NCBI GenBank assembly: GCA_946482165.1
Contig: CAMLQS010000257.1
Location: forward strand, 1 to 7,331
Length of the DNA: 7,331 nt
Reading direction: 5' to 3'
Source: an uncultured Verrucomicrobiota bacterium
GTDB lineage: Bacteria; Verrucomicrobiota; Verrucomicrobiae; Opitutales; Opitutaceae
The translations under genes were made by a program, and so were the position numbers. The notes under the pieces were generated by a model that saw only the letters and a program-made list of their open reading frames with translations, did no database searches and was not told the DNA's origin. This document shows, piece after piece, positions 4,398 to 7,331 of the stretch; position 1 is the first letter of the stretch, and every line of letters begins with the position of its first letter.

Positions 4398-4859
4398 TAG
4401 CGCCTGCTCGATCACAAACGACGCCGACTCCGCGCCTCGCCAAATCAGTCAAGAGTCGAGACATGATATCGTCCGCTCGACCCACCGCCGCGCACCACCG
4501 GCCGTTTGCAGAAAATTCACATCCCCGCGGATAAGGCTTCTCACCGAAGCGTCATCGGGATCATAAGCGCCTGCGCATGGCCACTTACGCCAGCTTCCCG
4601 GTTTGCCACCGCACCCACACAAAACAGAGGGCGTCCGGAACCGTCGGCTCGGGAAATCGCGAGGGAAGCACGGCGGCGATTCCACTCCATTTACCCGCCA
4701 ATTCGAATCCCCGCCAACTTCAGACCCGAGTTCACGAAAACTAACAAAAATCGGCCTGACCCCATCCGCCGGGCCGCGCCCATTCGCGTATCCATACAAC
4801 AACTCACGTGCTCGGTTGCCCTGTAAACCAGGTTAAACCCGGCAACGGCTCTCCACCTC
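4398..4859. other. Gene-free stretch, composition transition
   Basis: I see no convincing gene, tRNA or terminator here. Open frames in this stretch lack recognisable motifs and conserved-looking sequence. GC content begins to fall toward the right end, heading into the less GC-rich carbamoyltransferase gene. The only local structure is the repeat and hairpin just before the next gene. Confidence 0.5.
4814..4846 (+). promoter_or_regulatory. Leader stem-loop with TAAACC direct repeats upstream of carbamoyltransferase
   Basis: GTTGCC (4815-4820) and GGCAAC (4841-4846) can pair around a 20-nt loop. The loop contains TAAACC twice (4824-4829 and 4834-4839), exactly 10 bp apart, so on one face of the helix. 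The structure ends 13 bp before the start codon. It may be a protein-binding site or leader hairpin, and chance is possible. Confidence 0.3.
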
Positions 4860-6479
4860 ATGAAAATCCTCTCCTATAATCCAGGCCACGACGGTGCTAT
4901 CGCCTATCTCCAAGATTCACATCTGATGTTCTCAATCGAGGCGGAAAAGGACTCAAATTATAGGTATTCTGCAGTTTCAGTTGCAGACTTGCTAGGCGCA
5001 ATGGGCGAACTCGACGAAGTGCCAGATGTGATTTGTATGGGCGGGTGGTGGCCACGTGATCACCACGAATTTTTATATGGGTCCCATATGAACGCTGGCT
5101 ACCGCGGCGTCTCGCCCAAGAGCACAATAGTCGATAAGGGCAGATTGCTCCGGGGTCGCGCCGACTATTTCTCTTCTTCCCACGAGCGCTCACACATACT
5201 TTGCGCGTTTGGCATGTCCGCCTTACCAAAGGGGACTGAATGTTACGCTCTAATATGGGAGGGCGAGATGGGAGCCTTCTACGAGATCGATCGTGACCTC
5301 AATATCACACTCATCGCGGATGTCCTGAATCAGGTCGGGAACCGATATGGATTCCTCTACGGTTTAGCTGATCCATCCTTCCCTAAAGACGGACCATATC
5401 CCCGTGCATCGGACGCTGGAAAATTGATGGCCCTCGCGTCCTTCTCTAAGCGTAACTCACCAACAAAAGCAGAAAAACATCTCCTTAGCTTTCTGCTAGA
5501 CGGCCCATACCGGAAGCTCAGCGACTACGAAGACATTACACAAGCGCCTCACTATAACGTGGGTTTAGAAGATCCCGATTTTAGGGATTTTGCCGGAATC
5601 TACAGTGATGCAATTTTTGAGATATTCCATGGTTTCGCAAAGAAGAATTTAAGAAAAGGGCTACCTTTGGTGATAGCTGGTGGGTGCGGCCTAAACTGCG
5701 ACTGGAACACGAAGTGGAAAGAAACGCAGCTATTCTCCGAGATATTTGTCCCTCCGGTAGCAAATGATTCAGGAGCGGCCATAGGCACTGCTATAGATGC
5801 TCAATTTCAATACACTGGTAACCCCAAAATTTCTTGGAGCACCTACTCTGGCCGGAGCTTCAGAAAAGAGCACACCCCAAATCTGCATAAATACGACGAG
5901 TATACACACGCAAATGATCAAATTGCCGCAATGTTAGCTCAAGACCTTATACTAGGATGGGCACACGGAAGGTTCGAAATCGGCCCCCGTGCACTCGGCA
6001 ATAGATCGATCCTAGCCGCCCCTTTTCACAATGAGACGAGAGTTAGGCTCAATGAAATTAAACAGCGCGAGCAGTTTCGTCCAATCGCCCCTGTTTGCCT
6101 CCAAGATGAGGCCAATAAATGGTTTGGGTGCAATCACGAAAGCCCATATATGTTATACACATATCGTGCAACAACAGAAAGCCTGAAGGCGGTCACACAC
6201 GTCAATAAAACGGCGCGCCTCCAAACGGTCACGGCTAAAACCAATAAAGACTTATATGACCTCCTTACAGCATTTAAGTCTCATACCGGCTATGGAGTTC
6301 TGTGTAACACATCCCTAAATTTTAAGGGAAAGGGGTTCATTAACAACACGCGGGACCTTGATGCCTACACCACCGAACATGGTCTTGACGGCTTCGTCAT
6401 AGAAGGAAGCGCATACCTTCTTAAAGCTTCCCCTCGCTATCAGGCATACCTTAAAGCCCGCGCGATACCTCAACCTTAG
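4860..6479 (+). CDS. NodU/CmcH/TobZ-family O-carbamoyltransferase
   Basis: Enzymes of this family make carbamoyl-adenylate from carbamoyl phosphate and ATP, then transfer the carbamoyl group to a sugar or antibiotic hydroxyl. The 539-residue protein has both domains. The N-terminal Kae1-like part has NPGHDGAIA at 7-15, SIEAEKD at 25-31, the metal-site pair H108-xxx-H112 (SSHERSH), LIWEGEMGAFYEID at 131-144, AGGCGLNC at 273-280 and NDSGAAIGTA at 302-311. The C-terminal part has GRFEIGPRALGNRSIL at 370-385, EQFRPIAP at 404-411, HVNKTARLQTV at 447-457 and LCNTSLN at 481-487. Where TobZ-like enzymes show an Asp-Gly, this one has E134-G135. ATG 4860 gives the family N-terminus, but no Shine-Dalgarno is visible. 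Codon use is less GC-rich than in the genes to the left, suggesting a different origin. The next gene is a glycosyltransferase, so the acceptor is probably a polysaccharide sugar. Confidence 0.92.
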   Translation: MKILSYNPGHDGAIAYLQDSHLMFSIEAEKDSNYRYSAVSVADLLGAMGELDEVPDVICMGGWWPRDHHEFLYGSHMNAGYRGVSPKSTIVDKGRLLRGRADYFSSSHERSHILCAFGMSALPKGTECYALIWEGEMGAFYEIDRDLNITLIADVLNQVGNRYGFLYGLADPSFPKDGPYPRASDAGKLMALASFSKRNSPTKAEKHLLSFLLDGPYRKLSDYEDITQAPHYNVGLEDPDFRDFAGIYSDAIFEIFHGFAKKNLRKGLPLVIAGGCGLNCDWNTKWKETQLFSEIFVPPVANDSGAAIGTAIDAQFQYTGNPKISWSTYSGRSFRKEHTPNLHKYDEYTHANDQIAAMLAQDLILGWAHGRFEIGPRALGNRSILAAPFHNETRVRLNEIKQREQFRPIAPVCLQDEANKWFGCNHESPYMLYTYRATTESLKAVTHVNKTARLQTVTAKTNKDLYDLLTAFKSHTGYGVLCNTSLNFKGKGFINNTRDLDAYTTEHGLDGFVIEGSAYLLKASPRYQAYLKARAIPQP

Positions 6480-6493
6480 GCTCACCGCAGCTT

Positions 6494-7331
6494 ATGAATA
6501 TCGACCGACACCCGCTCGGCTTTGAAGAATGCAACGAACTGCGGTCCGCATTCGTTCGAGAACTCATCTTAAGCCAATCCGCGCCATTAACTAACGCGGC
6601 TGATCCTCGCCCTAACGAATCAACCGTAATCCCAAAGCGTCTTCTTAGGTATTGGCACGATCCGCTTAATCTACCCGACGACGTCCGGGCGTGCCTCGAG
6701 AGTTGGAATCGCCTCTCAAGAGACGGCTTCGAGCTCTACATGTTCGACGATGCCAGCGCGGCGATTTACATTGCCAACGTCTACGGGGAACCCGAGCGCA
6801 AGGCATTCTCACGCTGTAACCATCCCGCAATGCGATGTGACTATCTACGCATGTGCTTCATTCTAGCCGAAGGAGGCCTTTACGTTGATGCGGATGACGT
6901 GCTACTGGATGGTGACGGCTGGAGGGAGATATTTCACAACGCCAGCATGAAGGTTCAGCCACTCTGTTACGACGTTACTGCGGGCGGCATGATGCCTGCC
7001 GCCGACATCTGGCGCTCGGATTTACCGGTCGGCGAACGTGTTTTCTACGTTAATAATGACCCGATTGCCGCCCCTGCCGGCCATCCAATCCTGCGTCTCG
7101 CGCTCCGACGGGCGACCGAAAAGCTGCTTTGTGACGACAGCCCCCTAGATATTCAGTCCACCACCGGCCCCGGAAACCTTACTGCAGCGTTAGTAACGCA
7201 CGCCCGTGAGCTGAAACAGTCAGGCGCTCCGCTAGATTTTGAAATATTACGCCAGTGGGACTCAATTGCAGAAATGCGATGGCATCTCGCCTACCGAAAT
7301 GATGATCGAAACTGGCGCAATGTATACGGTT
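6494..7331 (+). CDS. GT32-like DxD glycosyltransferase (Gly_transf_sug type), 3' end beyond window
   Basis: This is an open frame of 279 codons from ATG 6494 to the right edge with no stop. IPKRLLRYWHDP at 46-57 corresponds to the IPKxIHxxW entry motif of sugar-transferring DxD enzymes. ESWNRLSRDGFELYMFDD at 69-86 corresponds to the SW...Y....D block. MRCDYLRMCFILAEGGLYVDADD at 113-135 (with R118 and D132-A-D134 as the nucleotide-sugar metal motif) is the diagnostic core. TTGPGNLT at 223-230 is the later TGP block of this group. No signal peptide or membrane segment appears in the visible part, so it should act in the cytoplasm. It begins 14 bp after the carbamoyltransferase stop, on the same strand, and shares its mixed codon use; the two form an operon. 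The substrate cannot be deduced. No strong ribosome site is seen. Confidence 0.85.
   Translation, partial: MNIDRHPLGFEECNELRSAFVRELILSQSAPLTNAADPRPNESTVIPKRLLRYWHDPLNLPDDVRACLESWNRLSRDGFELYMFDDASAAIYIANVYGEPERKAFSRCNHPAMRCDYLRMCFILAEGGLYVDADDVLLDGDGWREIFHNASMKVQPLCYDVTAGGMMPAADIWRSDLPVGERVFYVNNDPIAAPAGHPILRLALRRATEKLLCDDSPLDIQSTTGPGNLTAALVTHARELKQSGAPLDFEILRQWDSIAEMRWHLAYRNDDRNWRNVYG

Noticed and set aside
4095..4566. Opposed ORFs (4237-4566 plus, 4095-4415 minus) sharing RRFISKTAP
   Set aside because: The shared peptide is only the inverted repeat read from both strands; neither frame looks like a gene.
4690..4720. ATTCGAATCC resembling a tRNA T-arm
   Set aside because: No acceptor, D or anticodon arms can be formed around it.
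4449..4802. 117-codon minus-strand frame in the gap before the carbamoyltransferase
   Set aside because: No motif, no ribosome site and no plausible promoter; the composition looks like non-coding sequence.

Overview
The window looks like an accessory stretch of a high-GC bacterial chromosome. Base composition is strongly GC-rich from about 1 to 4850. From the carbamoyltransferase gene onward it is visibly less GC-rich, with many A/T-ending codons. The organism cannot be fixed from this sequence. A RapA-type helicase, many short dispersed hairpin repeats and generally weak Shine-Dalgarno signals would fit Verrucomicrobiota such as Opitutaceae, but that is a low-confidence inference from general familiarity.

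Layout. (1) 1-1588, minus strand: N-terminal 529 residues of an intact rapA (SWI2/SNF2 ATPase that recycles RNA polymerase), running off the left edge. (2) 1589-2420: no intact gene. Directly upstream of rapA lie two decayed partial copies of rapA's own 5' end, each joined to a copy of its leader. They are followed by a cluster of three REP-like palindromes in a BIME/REPIN arrangement (GTAG foot plus triloop hairpin, with compensatory base changes between copies) inside inverted purine-rich arms. (3) 2421-2612: a small unknown ORF. (4) 2670-4182: a cassette bounded by two directly repeated REP elements sharing 23 identical bases. It holds three same-strand genes: a 65-residue candidate Fic antitoxin, a Fic-domain AMP-transferase-like toxin, and an orphan catalytic half of a BsuBI/PstI-type restriction endonuclease with no methyltransferase. 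(5) 4183-4859: gene-free, containing a MITE-like inverted-repeat element (arms 28/29 identical) with nested hairpins. (6) 4860-7331: a NodU/TobZ-type O-carbamoyltransferase followed 14 bp later by a DxD glycosyltransferase of the GT32/Gly_transf_sug type cut by the right edge. This is probably the start of a polysaccharide or glycoconjugate cluster of foreign composition.

How it fits together. The most interesting unit is the REP-bounded Fic toxin-antitoxin plus truncated PstI-like nuclease. The nuclease follows fic by 17-32 bp, depending on its start codon, and is probably co-transcribed. This could be a small defence or addiction module, or a decaying restriction system captured by a toxin-antitoxin pair. 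The repeats around it (REPs, MITE, partial rapA duplications) mark the region as a recombination-prone accessory site next to a housekeeping gene.
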